Origin: Planctomycetota bacterium | GTDB taxonomy: Bacteria; Planctomycetota; UBA1135; UBA2386 | Length of the DNA: 44,433 bases | NCBI GenBank assembly: GCA_020851075.1 | Contig: JADZDL010000154.1 | Location: 1 to 44,433 of the forward strand | Direction of reading: 5' to 3' | In this document: positions 1-7,955 of the stretch, piece after piece | Position numbering within the stretch: position 1 is the first letter of the stretch | How the letters are laid out: each line of letters starts with the position of its first letter | Notes under the pieces: generated by a model | The model's input: the letters and a program-made list of their open reading frames with translations, nothing else | Told to the model about the DNA's origin: nothing | The model's database searches: none | Program-made: the position numbers and the translations under genes

Positions 1-75
1 CAGCGCATCGGACAGCAGTCCCGAATCGATGAGGTGACCCTTGGCCTGGAACGTTGCGACGATCGACTTGCTCAC
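1..75 (-). CDS. N-terminus of a gene running off the left edge (LOR/SDH-like?)
   Basis: Only 25 codons are inside the window. They start with a GTG at 75 and read open to base 1. The visible N-terminus contains GHLIDSGLLSDAL. This recalls the opening of the LOR/SDH bifunctional (TIGR00300-type) family, where a 'GH-(L/I)-IDS' stretch sits near the start; that match is from memory and weak. The GTG lies 39 bases after the stop of the glycine-zipper lipoprotein on the same strand, so it is probably the next gene of that operon or a close follower. No good Shine-Dalgarno sequence precedes the GTG. The frame reads back to the TGA of the preceding gene with no ATG, which supports the GTG. The existence of a coding start is moderately supported; the family is a guess. 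Confidence 0.45.
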   Translation of the reverse strand, partial: MSKSIVATFQAKGHLIDSGLLSDAL

Positions 76-114
76 CCCACGAAGGTAGCCGCCGGACCCG
101 CTCCAGTCGAACGG

Positions 115-624
115 TCACCAGCGCGAGGTGAGGTCGAACAACAGTCCGAGCCCACCGCCGATCCAGGCGCCGCGCCCGCGGTGACCCGACTGGTGGCCAA
201 TGATGGCGCCGACTCCGGCGCCGAGCGCGGTGTTCAGCGGAAACGACGAGTAATGCGACCGCCGCTGGTAGCTGCCGTAGTAGTAGGGCTGGTAGGTGTA
301 GTAGCCGTAGCTGGGATAGGTCTCGTAGGCCACCCGTTCGCGCACGTAGACCGGCCGTTCGACGACCCGCTCGACGACCTGGACGGGCGGCGGCGGTGGC
401 GGCGGTGGCACGTAGCGATTCTGTTCGATCTGCCCTTCGAGCCAGGCCTTGGTCGCAGCGTCATCCAACGGGACCGATTGTGGTGCTGGCGATGGGGCCA
501 TCTGCTGCGCGGTGGGTGCCAACGGCAACGACGGCGCGGGCCGGACCGGCATACGTTCCGCGTACTGAGGCGCAGAGCAGGCCGCGAACGACAACATCAA
601 GAATCCGAGCATGGACACACGCAT
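115..624 (-). CDS. Glycine-zipper lipoprotein, 169 aa
   Basis: A small envelope lipoprotein. The N-terminus is a hydrophobic signal ending in a lipobox-like SFAAC. A Pro-rich stretch (eight prolines in a row near residue 75) and a Tyr-rich segment (about residues 100-125) follow. The C-terminus is a glycine-zipper hairpin (ALGAGVGAIIGHQSGHRG, then GAWIGGGLGLLFD), as in Rick_17kDa/YMGG-type proteins that insert into or span the outer membrane. The ATG at 624 has a strong AGGAGG five bases upstream, and this site overlaps the stop codon of the YcfL-like gene, so translation is probably coupled. It is the fourth lipoprotein in a row in this operon. The role is inferred only as envelope structural or associated with the LpoB-like cassette; no enzymatic motif is present. 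Confidence 0.8.
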   Translation of the reverse strand: MRVSMLGFLMLSFAACSAPQYAERMPVRPAPSLPLAPTAQQMAPSPAPQSVPLDDAATKAWLEGQIEQNRYVPPPPPPPPVQVVERVVERPVYVRERVAYETYPSYGYYTYQPYYYGSYQRRSHYSSFPLNTALGAGVGAIIGHQSGHRGRGAWIGGGLGLLFDLTSRW

Positions 625-633
625 GACAACCTC

Positions 634-1035
634 CTACTTGTTCCAACTGAGCTGCAACTCGTAGTCGACCGTTTCGCGACTGCGCGAAATCCACTCCAGG
701 TCGACGGTGCTGCCGGCGGGGATGATGACGATCTGGCGATTGGTGGTATCGCCGACCGGCATCCGTTGGGCATCGCGGAAACTGATCTGGGCGAGCACCT
801 GGATCGACTCGTCGTCGATGTTGCGCACGGGGATCACGACGCGCAGTTCGCCACCGGCAGGCTGACGATCCACGCGCGCTGGACCAACGCGCACGACGCT
901 CTGCAGCGACGAGTCGCTAACCCAAGCGCCGGCAATGCGTTCGGCATCGTCCTCGATCGCGTAGGCGGCGTACGGCGCCGACGACGAGCAGGCTGCGAAG
1001 AGCAGGACAGGAACGCAGGCGAAGAACAGCTTCAT
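634..1035 (-). CDS. YcfL/DUF1425-like lipoprotein, 133 aa
   Basis: A predicted exported lipoprotein beginning MKLFFACVPVLLFAAC, with the lipobox Cys at residue 16. The mature part is one beta-rich domain with LRVVIPVRNID, FRDAQRMPVGDT and a C-terminal YELQLSWNK. This matches my memory of the YcfL/DUF1425 family, whose members compare a modified 'recent' protein with cell-wall partners and are often encoded beside LpoB. An upstream in-frame ATG at 1278 would add a long non-signal extension. I chose 1035 because the signal peptide begins there and the ATG overlaps the stop of the preceding COG3014-like gene by four bases (ATGA). In gammaproteobacteria YcfL and LpoB are genomic neighbours, and the same pairing is seen here. 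The biochemical role is not established. Confidence 0.75.
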   Translation of the reverse strand: MKLFFACVPVLLFAACSSSAPYAAYAIEDDAERIAGAWVSDSSLQSVVRVGPARVDRQPAGGELRVVIPVRNIDDESIQVLAQISFRDAQRMPVGDTTNRQIVIIPAGSTVDLEWISRSRETVDYELQLSWNK

Positions 1036-2285
1036 GGGCGCATCTCGATTCGAGTGGTCTCGGCCGTAGCAGCGGGCGGCTGCGCGAGGTGATCGAGGCC
1101 GGGAAGGGATCGGAACAGGTAATAACTCTCGGTGCCGCTCGGAACCTGGATCGACCAGGACTGCTGCAGGTCCGGGAGCACCGTGCCGACCGCGTCGGCG
1201 AAGCGCAGTTCGATCGTATGCGTTCCGGGCGCGAGGTCGATCGTCAACGCCTGCACGGTTGCCGGCAAGGTAGGCCAATGGCGAACGTCCGCCGCGGTAC
1301 TGGTGAGTAGGCCAAGCAGGAGCAGGCCACCACCGACGATCGCCGTAGTGGCTGCGCGGTCGCGATTGCGGTCGTTGAGGGCCACCTGCAGCATCACCTG
1401 ACCAGCGACGAGGGCGCCAGTCTTGAAGACGGCCTTGCCCTTGCGGATGCCTTCCATCTCGGTGCCGCCAAGCGTACGGGCTTGGTAGAAGACGTCGGCG
1501 ATCACCGCGGTCTCACCGACAGACTTGCCGTCGACACTCACGAAACAACGCTGCGCGGGATGAAAGCGCGGGCGAAACGACGCGAGCTCTTCCATGCGAC
1601 CAGCGGCAAACTTCTCGGGGCCCAAGCCGCATTCGACGAGCATGACGACGTTGCCTGCCCCTGGCCGACCAAACAGCTGGTTGCTGGCGTCCCCGCGCGA
1701 ACCGTGCTGCATCGCAAACGTGTTGGCGGTCGCGGCCTCGGCAAAGAAATCGCGCGCATCCTCGGCCTTGCCCATGAGCGTGCTCATGCGGCCCGCGAGC
1801 CAGAACAACAGCGGGTTGTCGGCCTGATACTCTTCGTCGCCGACTTCGGCGTCGGCCAGGATGCCACGCTTCAACACGGCGCGCGCATTGTCGGGCTCCC
1901 CGCGCCAGAGGTAGTTGAGCGCGAGGTAGAAGGCACTCATGGCCCTTTCGTAAGGATCGCCCTTGTAGGTCTTGCTGCCTTCGCTGCCGACGATCGCTGC
2001 GAACTCCTCACTGCCGCTCGTCGACCAGTTGCCCATGATGCGGCCGGCCTCACCGAAGTGCCGCCAAGCCGCCTCGTGGTCGCCCAGCAACTGTTCGCAC
2101 TGGGCCAGGATGTTGAGCACCAGCGCGCGATTCTCGTCATCCCCGTTCTCGAGCTCGCTCTGCATCGCGCTCGCGACGGTGGCAATATCACCATCGACGA
2201 AGTTGCGCATCGGCACCGCAGGCATGTCGACGGCGCACGCGCACAAGAAGAGCGCGATGCCAAGCGTAGGCAGGAGGCGGAACAT
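1032..2285 (-). CDS. COG3014-like lipoprotein, 417 aa
   Basis: The signal peptide MFRLLPTLGIALFLCAC carries a lipobox at residues 14-17 (LCAC). After it comes an alpha-helical, TPR-like region (about residues 30-200: NRALVLNILAQCEQLLGDHEAAWRHF and ALNYLWRGEPDNARAVLKRGI). Next is a segment with GAGNVVMLVECGLGPEK, then a mixed beta domain with one hydrophobic stretch (AIVGGGLLLLGLL). The order of a helical repeat followed by a 'VxVENGxGPxK'-like motif fits the COG3014 lipoprotein family, normally found beside YcfL and LpoB homologues. That is exactly the context here: the LpoB-like gene lies 31 bases upstream and the YcfL-like start overlaps its stop. The start at 2285 was chosen for the signal peptide. 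The molecular function is unknown; a link to peptidoglycan synthesis regulation is inferred from neighbours. Confidence 0.75.
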   Translation of the reverse strand: MFRLLPTLGIALFLCACAVDMPAVPMRNFVDGDIATVASAMQSELENGDDENRALVLNILAQCEQLLGDHEAAWRHFGEAGRIMGNWSTSGSEEFAAIVGSEGSKTYKGDPYERAMSAFYLALNYLWRGEPDNARAVLKRGILADAEVGDEEYQADNPLLFWLAGRMSTLMGKAEDARDFFAEAATANTFAMQHGSRGDASNQLFGRPGAGNVVMLVECGLGPEKFAAGRMEELASFRPRFHPAQRCFVSVDGKSVGETAVIADVFYQARTLGGTEMEGIRKGKAVFKTGALVAGQVMLQVALNDRNRDRAATTAIVGGGLLLLGLLTSTAADVRHWPTLPATVQALTIDLAPGTHTIELRFADAVGTVLPDLQQSWSIQVPSGTESYYLFRSLPGLDHLAQPPAATAETTRIEMRP

Positions 2286-2316
2286 GAGGCGGTCAGAGCA
2301 ACAGTTCGACGAAGGA

Positions 2317-2931
2317 TCAGCGGGAGATGACCGACTTCTCGGACTCGAACTTGGTCTGGTACATGTTCTGCCAGACCGTGCGACCGGTCTCCAAGTCGGT
2401 AAGGCTGAAGACCACCTGGTAGAAGGCACTCTTGAGGCTGCCGGACTGCTGGATGCGATCGCGAATCACGCCACGCAGAACGTAGTCCGATCCAAGCACA
2501 TCGCCGCGCTTGCCTTCGTTGGCAGTGACGGCACCGGAACGCTTGGCAGCGCGTTCCTGCTGCACGGCTCCGAGCCCACCGGCGCTGCGGTCGAGCACCG
2601 CGATGCGACCACCGAGCGCCTGCAGCAGTTCGGTCACGATCCCAGCCGGGATCATCTCCTTGTTGATCTCATCCGACGACTGGTTCTCGATCGGGACGAC
2701 GTGGAAGGTGACCGTCTGGTTGTTCGCAGTCGACGTCAGCAGGCCCGAACTGCCGATATCGCGCGCCATCTGCTGCGCCATGGTCCGGATGTCCTGGCTC
2801 TGCAGGACCGCACCACCCACGCCGTCTGGCGCATCGGGGTCTACACGGCGATCGATGGTGCCCTTGCAGGCGCTGGCGAACAGGACCACGAGGCCCAGGA
2901 AGAAGAGACGCACAGAATTGGAGTGAGGCAT
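2317..2931 (-). CDS. LpoB-like penicillin-binding protein activator lipoprotein, 204 aa
   Basis: The first gene of the minus-strand lipoprotein operon. The signal peptide (residues 5-22, LFFLGLVVLFASAC) gives an outer-membrane lipoprotein. The mature domain has TFHVVPIENQSSDEIN near residue 75, then GSDYVLRGVIRD and YQVVFSLTDLETGRTVWQN near the C-terminus. This is the typical pattern of the LpoB/TolB-N-like fold ('V.PI.N.T.e.In', then 'aDy.L.G.I', then 'F.LvdleTG.i.W'). In Escherichia coli, LpoB crosses the periplasm to activate the transpeptidase PBP1b. Here the linker between lipobox and domain is short (about 45 residues), so reach across a periplasm would differ. The start is 203 bases from that of the divergent MoxR operon, so the two operons probably share a regulatory region. 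Confidence 0.8.
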   Translation of the reverse strand: MPHSNSVRLFFLGLVVLFASACKGTIDRRVDPDAPDGVGGAVLQSQDIRTMAQQMARDIGSSGLLTSTANNQTVTFHVVPIENQSSDEINKEMIPAGIVTELLQALGGRIAVLDRSAGGLGAVQQERAAKRSGAVTANEGKRGDVLGSDYVLRGVIRDRIQQSGSLKSAFYQVVFSLTDLETGRTVWQNMYQTKFESEKSVISR

Positions 2932-3134
2932 ACGGTCGGAGATGTGTGGCGGCGCGCTGAACCGGGGCTACGCCATGGTCGTTGTCGAGGCGAAACGCCC
3001 CCAGCGCAAGATGATCGGTCAACGTTCCTACGGTCTTCATCGATCCTCTTGCGAGCCTCCAACAGCGAGAAAGTGTTTCGATGGGTAACATGCGCACTCC
3101 GGCGATCCCTCTCGCCAAACCACGGTCCCATCGG
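2932..3134. other. Divergent intergenic region between LpoB operon and MoxR operon
   Basis: These 203 bases separate two divergently transcribed multi-gene operons and must hold the promoters of both, unless one start is further upstream. I see no convincing -35/-10 pair on either strand and no clear long palindrome. A TTGCGA at 3049-3054 lacks a matching -10 at proper spacing. A purine-rich GCGAGAAAG before an in-frame ATG at 3081 makes that ATG an alternative start for the first MoxR protein, adding 18 residues. Confidence 0.4.
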
Positions 3135-4046
3135 ATGTCTGAACTCGCGCAAAAACTGGCGGACGCAATCGGGCAAAGTCTTCGTGGCAAACAAGATGCG
3201 GTCGAACTGGCCCTCGTGGCCTTGTTCGCCGGCGGCCATTTGCTCATCGAGGACCATCCGGGGGTCGGCAAGACCCTGCTGGCCCGTTCGCTTGCCAAAG
3301 CCCTCGACTTGCCATTCCAGCGGGTGCAATGCACTGCGGATTTGCTCCCGAGCGACATCGTCGGCGCCCAGGTCTACCACCCCCGCACCGGGGAGCTGAC
3401 CTTCCGGCCCGGCCCGGTCTTCACGTCGGTGCTGCTGGCGGACGAATTGAACCGCACCCCGCCGCGCACCCAATCGGCACTGCTCGAGTGCATGGCCGAA
3501 CGCCAGGTCACCATCGACCGCGACACCCACACGCTGCCCGATCCGTTCTTCGTGATCGCGACGCAGAACCCGCTCACGGCGGCCGGCACCTACCCGCTGC
3601 CCGAGAACCAGCTCGACCGCTTCCTGCTGAACCTCCGCATCGGCTACCTCGACGCCGAACACGAGATCGACGTCGTCGCCAGTGAAGACGGCCACCGCCT
3701 CGCCGAGGACCTGCGCCCGATCGCGAGCCGCGACGAACTGATGGGTGCGCGCGCCGCCGTCGACCGGGTGCGCTGCGACCGCGAGCTGGTCGCGTTCATG
3801 GTCGAACTCGCGAATCGCACCCGCACGACGTCAGACGCCGTACTCGGCGTGAGCACGCGGGGTGCGCAAGCCCTGCATCGCGCCTGCCGCGCTCGCGCGT
3901 TTGTGCAGGGGCGCGACTTCGTGGTGCCCGACGATGTGCGCGCGCTGCTGGTGCCGGCCTGGGGACACCGCGTGGCCACCCGTTCGGGCGCGGACGCCGA
4001 AGCGCTGCTGCACGAGATCCTGGCCCACACACCGCTGCCCGATTGA
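3135..4046 (+). CDS. MoxR-family AAA+ ATPase (first copy), 303 aa
   Basis: A MoxR-type AAA+ chaperone ATPase. Walker A reads LLIEDHPGVGKTLLAR (about residues 37-52), Walker B with the family signature is [20 protein letters not shown] (about 100-119), and sensor 1 is FFVIATQNPLTAAGTYPLPENQLDRFLL. The C-terminal lid has GVSTRGAQALHRACRARAF and FVVPDDVRAL. MoxR proteins typically work with the DUF58/von Willebrand A protein encoded directly downstream, remodelling or activating envelope or metal-enzyme complexes. Here the DUF58 gene follows after 19 bases. The P-loop is DHPGVGKT rather than the GxPGxAKT seen in the second MoxR of the same operon, so the two copies belong to different branches. 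The start is ambiguous: ATG 3135 gives the usual short N-terminus, and ATG 3081 has a better upstream purine tract. Confidence 0.92.
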   Translation: MSELAQKLADAIGQSLRGKQDAVELALVALFAGGHLLIEDHPGVGKTLLARSLAKALDLPFQRVQCTADLLPSDIVGAQVYHPRTGELTFRPGPVFTSVLLADELNRTPPRTQSALLECMAERQVTIDRDTHTLPDPFFVIATQNPLTAAGTYPLPENQLDRFLLNLRIGYLDAEHEIDVVASEDGHRLAEDLRPIASRDELMGARAAVDRVRCDRELVAFMVELANRTRTTSDAVLGVSTRGAQALHRACRARAFVQGRDFVVPDDVRALLVPAWGHRVATRSGADAEALLHEILAHTPLPD

Positions 4047-4065
4047 GTCCCAACGCAGCTTCTCC

Positions 4066-5139
4066 ATGGCGACCAGCAGCACCATCCTCGAACTGACCCT
4101 GCGCGGCCGCGTGCTCGCGGGCCTGTGCGCCGTCGCCGCGGGTGCCGCGTGGCTCGGCGAAGATCCGAACGCGCGCATCGCGGCCGCCATGCTGGCCGCG
4201 CCGCTGCTCATCGATCTGCTCGCCAAACCGCGCCGCCTGCACGAAACCGAAGTTCGGGTGGGGCCGCGGCGCACGGCCGCGGGCGCGCCATTTACCGAAC
4301 ATCTCACCATCGTGAACACCGGCCGTTCGCCGGTTCGCGAGTGCCTGCTGCTCGAGCCGCGCACGATGCGACTCGATCCACCGACGCTGATCGCCACGCT
4401 GCCACCAGGTGTGCCACAGCGCGTCAGCGCCCGCGGTCGCAGCCTGCAACGCAGCCACGTGCTCGAACGCGTGTTCGTGCTCGTGACGGCATGGCCCCTC
4501 GGCCTGTTTCGCGTGCGCGCCGTGATCGCCATCACCGCCGATCTGGTCACCGAACCGGCCCGCGTACAACTGACCGCCAACGTCGAGAACGCGATCGCCG
4601 AACAGCAAGCCGCTCCGCGCGATCGCACCCGGCTGCCCGGGCCCGAGTTTCACTCGCTGCGCGAACATCAGCCCGGTGAAGATGCCCGGGCCGTGCACGC
4701 CTTGCGCAGCGCTTCGCTCGGCACGCTCGTGCAGCGAGTGACGCGCGGCCGCACGCCGCGCACCGTTGGCATGGTGCTGGATCTGCGCCGCCCGCCGGGA
4801 CGGCAGCTCGGCCTAGGCACTCGACGTTTTGAGTGGAGCCTCGGTGCCGCCGCCACGCTGATCCACCTGCTCCGTTCGCGCGCGGCGGAAGTGGATGTGC
4901 TGGTCCTCGACAGCGAGCCTTCGCGCATTCTCGTGCGTGGGCCGGGCCAGGAGAGCGACTTCCTCATGCTGCTCGCGGAAGCCTCGCCAACCCCACATCT
5001 ACCCGTGGACCCGGCGACCTTCGAGCACCTGCGCCGCCTGGAACACTGCTACTGGATCCCGGCCGGCGCCTTCCTCGCCACGCGCGAACACGAGGCCATC
5101 GCCGGCACCGTGCACATCATTGGTGGGGACTTCGAATGA
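4066..5139 (+). CDS. DUF58 domain protein (first copy), 357 aa
   Basis: Partner protein of the upstream MoxR. The N-terminus carries two hydrophobic segments (RVLAGLCAVAAGAAWLG and ARIAAAMLAAPLLIDLLA, residues about 13-48). An Ig-like beta region follows (VRVGPRRTAAGAPFTEHLTI and on), then the DUF58 core with LPGPEFHSLREHQPGEDARAVH at about residue 190. The family consensus here is RxYxxGDxxRxIDWxxSAR, so this copy keeps the Gly-Glu-Asp but has lost the D-W element, reading AVHALRSASLG instead. After that, TVGMVLDLRRPPGRQ replaces the usual D.S.SM metal-ion site. It is therefore probably a divergent, non-metal-binding version, whereas the second DUF58 copy (10148-11455) keeps the consensus better. 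Its stop overlaps the transglutaminase start (ATGA). Confidence 0.85.
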   Translation: MATSSTILELTLRGRVLAGLCAVAAGAAWLGEDPNARIAAAMLAAPLLIDLLAKPRRLHETEVRVGPRRTAAGAPFTEHLTIVNTGRSPVRECLLLEPRTMRLDPPTLIATLPPGVPQRVSARGRSLQRSHVLERVFVLVTAWPLGLFRVRAVIAITADLVTEPARVQLTANVENAIAEQQAAPRDRTRLPGPEFHSLREHQPGEDARAVHALRSASLGTLVQRVTRGRTPRTVGMVLDLRRPPGRQLGLGTRRFEWSLGAAATLIHLLRSRAAEVDVLVLDSEPSRILVRGPGQESDFLMLLAEASPTPHLPVDPATFEHLRRLEHCYWIPAGAFLATREHEAIAGTVHIIGGDFE

Positions 5140-7169
5140 GCGCACTGCCTGCGTCGATGCGTTCGATTGAACGACTGGCTGCCGTGGCGCTCGGCGCGTG
5201 CACCGTGCTCGCGTTGTGCAACCTGCCGACGGAAGAACTGCCAGCGCGCTGGATCCTCTGCTGGACGGTGCCGGCGGCCATGTTTGGGCTCCTGTTTGGC
5301 TATACGCGGCAGCTCTGGCAACGGGCCCTGCTCGCGGTCGCTCTGCAAGGCGGCGCCATCTGGGCCGCTCTCGCCCTCGGCGCACCGCTGTCCCGTCCCG
5401 CCGCACTCGCCTGCACGATCCTGCCGCCGATGGCCTTCGTCGTCGTGCGTCGACAGGACGCCGATGCCGCGCTCGGCCTGTTCTTGAGCTTCTGCGTGCT
5501 GCTCGTCGGCGTAATCCTCGACGGCGTCGACGTCGCCATCATCGCCGGCTATGGACTGGCCGCCTGCTTGTGCCTGCGCTGCGAAGCGCATCAACAGGCG
5601 CGTTATGCAACGTTGTCCTCCCGCACGACCGGCGCCCCGCAGCCGGGGGCGCGCGCACTGCTGACGACGGGACTGCTGCTGACGATTCCGTGCCTGCTGG
5701 CGGCGTTCGCGATCGACCGCACCCTCAGCGTGCTGCCGTCGCCCACGCGCGGTGGCCCAACCGTTTCGCCTACGGAAGCCCAGTCGAGCACGCGCCGCAG
5801 CACCGGCCTCGGTGACAGCTTCGTGCTCGACGGTGGGCGCGGCCTGCTCGCAAACCTCACCGGCGAGCAACTCGTGCGCGCGACGATGGCCAACGGTTCG
5901 CCGGTGCCGCGCGGCATGTACCTGCGTTCGAATTGCTTCGCCGTGCCGGGCCTCGATCGATGGCAGCCGGGCAAGATGGACTTCCGGTCGGTGAAGAACT
6001 TCGAGCTGCACCTGCGCGCGCCCACGCCGCTGGCCCGCGTACAGCGAATCGAACTTGAGCGCTACCAGGGCGCGCGCAACTTCACGTTTGCGCCGCCAGG
6101 CACGTGCGATCTGGTCGGCCTCGAACGCACCTTCGTCGACTTCTCGCGCGAAGCGCTGCAGCCTGCCGAACCGGTGCGCGCAGAACTCTACGAAGCTGCC
6201 TATCAGGACCTGTCCCTGCCAGGTCAGGAGATCGCCATCGATGGGCGCGCCGCGAGCCTCGGCTTGCTCGGACTGCCCAACAACCTGGATCGCCGCCCCT
6301 TCGAGAACCTGCTCGACGAATGGCAGGTTGGTGGCTCGACCGCGCAGATCGCCGAACGCATCGCCGCGGGCCTCGGCCAGCTGTGCCGCTACGACCGCCA
6401 GGAACCGACGGGACCCTTCCCCCATGCGCTGCAGAACTTCCTGTTCGCGGCCAGCGATCGCCACGGCTACTGCATGCACTTCGCTTCGGCGGCCGCGCTG
6501 ATGCTGCGCATGCGCGGCATTCCGTGTCGCATCGGCGTCGGACTCTACGGTGGCGACGTCGATCGCCAGGATCCCGCGGCGCGGATCTTCGGTTCGCAAC
6601 ACGCACATGCCTGGGTGGAGATCCCGTTCGAAGGGCTCGGTTTTGTCGTGTTTGACCCGACGCCCGCAGTCGAACGCGGCGCGCGCATGCAGTCCACCCT
6701 CGTCAACAGCGCCGAGCCCGAGTTGGCCCCGCAACACGACGAGGCTGACAGCGACCTGCTTGCCAATCTGGTCGCTTTTGCCACAGAGCCGTGGCTGCTC
6801 GCCCTGCTGCTCGCCGTGGCAATCGCGGTGCGCCTGCGCCCTCAGGGCGGCCCCAGGGAACAGGTCCTGCCCACGCCAGCGCCGGCCCGCAATGCGCGCC
6901 GCCTGTTGGGCCGCATCCTGCGCGCGCTGGACCAGGTTGGCTTGCCGCGACGGCGAGGCCAGACCCTGGAACTCTTCAGCCAGGACCTCGCGGCGCGGCA
7001 ATGCCTGGCTGCCGAACTGCGCGACGCGTTTGCCGCCTACCAGGAAGTGCGATTCGGTGGACGACCATTCGATGACGCCCGCGAGCAGCAGATGCTGCGT
7101 GGGCTGAGTGCGGCGACAAGCCTGCCAACGACGCCGCCCGCGGCACCCGAAATCGGCGCGAAGGCCTGA
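5136..7169 (+). CDS. Transmembrane transglutaminase-like protein with DUF4129-like tail, 677 aa
   Basis: A membrane-anchored transglutaminase-like cysteine protease/transferase. Residues 1-150 hold about five hydrophobic helices, another lies near 180-195, and a further one follows the catalytic domain (LLALLLAVAIAVRL, about residue 555). The periplasmic core carries the triad: Cys446 in HGYCMHFASAAALMLR, His491 in QHAHAWVEIPF and Asp507 in VFDPTP. The cytoplasmic tail (about 590-660) has FSQDLAARQCLAAELRDAF and YQEVRFGGRPFDD, resembling the DUF4129 segment common at the end of these proteins (TgpA type). In Pseudomonas the homologue TgpA is an essential membrane transglutaminase encoded with MoxR and DUF58, the same order as here. 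The start overlaps the DUF58 stop by four bases. The substrate is unknown. Confidence 0.9.
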   Translation: MSALPASMRSIERLAAVALGACTVLALCNLPTEELPARWILCWTVPAAMFGLLFGYTRQLWQRALLAVALQGGAIWAALALGAPLSRPAALACTILPPMAFVVVRRQDADAALGLFLSFCVLLVGVILDGVDVAIIAGYGLAACLCLRCEAHQQARYATLSSRTTGAPQPGARALLTTGLLLTIPCLLAAFAIDRTLSVLPSPTRGGPTVSPTEAQSSTRRSTGLGDSFVLDGGRGLLANLTGEQLVRATMANGSPVPRGMYLRSNCFAVPGLDRWQPGKMDFRSVKNFELHLRAPTPLARVQRIELERYQGARNFTFAPPGTCDLVGLERTFVDFSREALQPAEPVRAELYEAAYQDLSLPGQEIAIDGRAASLGLLGLPNNLDRRPFENLLDEWQVGGSTAQIAERIAAGLGQLCRYDRQEPTGPFPHALQNFLFAASDRHGYCMHFASAAALMLRMRGIPCRIGVGLYGGDVDRQDPAARIFGSQHAHAWVEIPFEGLGFVVFDPTPAVERGARMQSTLVNSAEPELAPQHDEADSDLLANLVAFATEPWLLALLLAVAIAVRLRPQGGPREQVLPTPAPARNARRLLGRILRALDQVGLPRRRGQTLELFSQDLAARQCLAAELRDAFAAYQEVRFGGRPFDDAREQQMLRGLSAATSLPTTPPAAPEIGAKA

Positions 7170-7232
7170 TCACAAATCGTGGAAGGCCAACGGCCTTGCC
7201 GTAGTCCGAGCCGCCTCCTACCCTTCGCCACC

Positions 7233-7955
7233 GTGTCCTGGTCCCGGGGATTCTTGTTGTATGGCTGCATGGCATTTCCTGCCGTCGCCCAAGCCAATCC
7301 CGCGCCAGAGGGACAGGGCACCAGCGTGCAGGAACTGCTGCGCGAGCTCAGTGAACGAGACGACGTGCAGACCGCGCTCCCGGGGGACCCAACGGGAAGG
7401 GACGCCAGGCAACGTACGGCCCCTCCACCACCGGGCAAGGCACGAAAACCACGGTCGGCCGAACCCGAGCGCCGCTCGTCGCCGCGCGAACGAGAAGTCG
7501 GCTCCAGCGGCCTCGGTGAGGTTCTGGCCTGGGGCCTTGTCTTCGCAGTCGCCGTGATGCTCGTGCTTGCACTCGTGAACGGCTTTGCCGACCGGCGGCG
7601 GCGTGAGACGACCCGCAAGGACAAGAAGGGCGCTCCAGCCGCGCCACCGGCGCCCCCCGCACCGCCACCCCTTCGCGATTTCGAACAGCTCGCCGCCGAA
7701 GGGCGTTATGCCGAAGCCGTACACGCGCTGCTGCTGCACGCGTTCGTGCGACTCGCCGAGCGCCGCGCCACCGGCTGGCCAGCGGCGAAGACCGGGCGTG
7801 AGATTCTCGCCGCGGTCGGCGGATTTGCGGCTGCCGACAAGCCGCTGCGACTCGTGTTCCAGACATCGGAAGCCGCCTGGTTTGGCAAGGTCGACATCGA
7901 TCGCAACCAGTACGAAGAGTGCCTCGCCAACTTCCGGAACTGGAGCACTTCGTGA
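7233..7955 (+). CDS. DUF4129-like single-pass membrane protein, 240 aa
   Basis: The predicted layout is a signal peptide (SWSRGFLLYGCMAFPAVAQA), then a low-complexity Pro/Arg-rich periplasmic segment. One transmembrane helix follows (EVLAWGLVFAVAVMLVLALVNGF, about residues 95-117), then a Pro-Ala linker and a cytoplasmic helical domain (FEQLAAEGRYAEAVHALLLHAFVRLAER, then FQTSEAAWFGKVDIDRNQYEECLANF). That last part is the DUF4129 signature, found in most MoxR/DUF58/transglutaminase clusters. Both possible starts are GTG. The one at 7233 opens the signal peptide; one at 7179 adds 18 polar residues and is less likely. A 6-base-stem hairpin (AAGGCC-AAC-GGCCTT, 7183-7197) lies just upstream and may modulate readthrough or translation. 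The stop overlaps the next gene's GTG (GTGA). Confidence 0.75.
   Translation: MSWSRGFLLYGCMAFPAVAQANPAPEGQGTSVQELLRELSERDDVQTALPGDPTGRDARQRTAPPPPGKARKPRSAEPERRSSPREREVGSSGLGEVLAWGLVFAVAVMLVLALVNGFADRRRRETTRKDKKGAPAAPPAPPAPPPLRDFEQLAAEGRYAEAVHALLLHAFVRLAERRATGWPAAKTGREILAAVGGFAAADKPLRLVFQTSEAAWFGKVDIDRNQYEECLANFRNWSTS

Noticed and set aside
34..1092. 352-residue plus-strand open frame across the YcfL-like and glycine-zipper genes
   Set aside because: Both minus-strand genes have lipoprotein signals, and the glycine-zipper gene also has a strong ribosome site; the plus frame has neither.
5049..7001. 650-residue minus-strand open frame opposite the transglutaminase
   Set aside because: It is a high-GC antisense artefact. 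The plus-strand gene has a complete catalytic triad, membrane helices and operon coupling; the opposite frame is Arg/Gln-rich with no motif.
7183..7197. Short hairpin before the DUF4129-like gene as a terminator
   Set aside because: A six-base stem with a three-base loop and no T-run; it lies within a coupled operon, so it is recorded only as a possible modulator.
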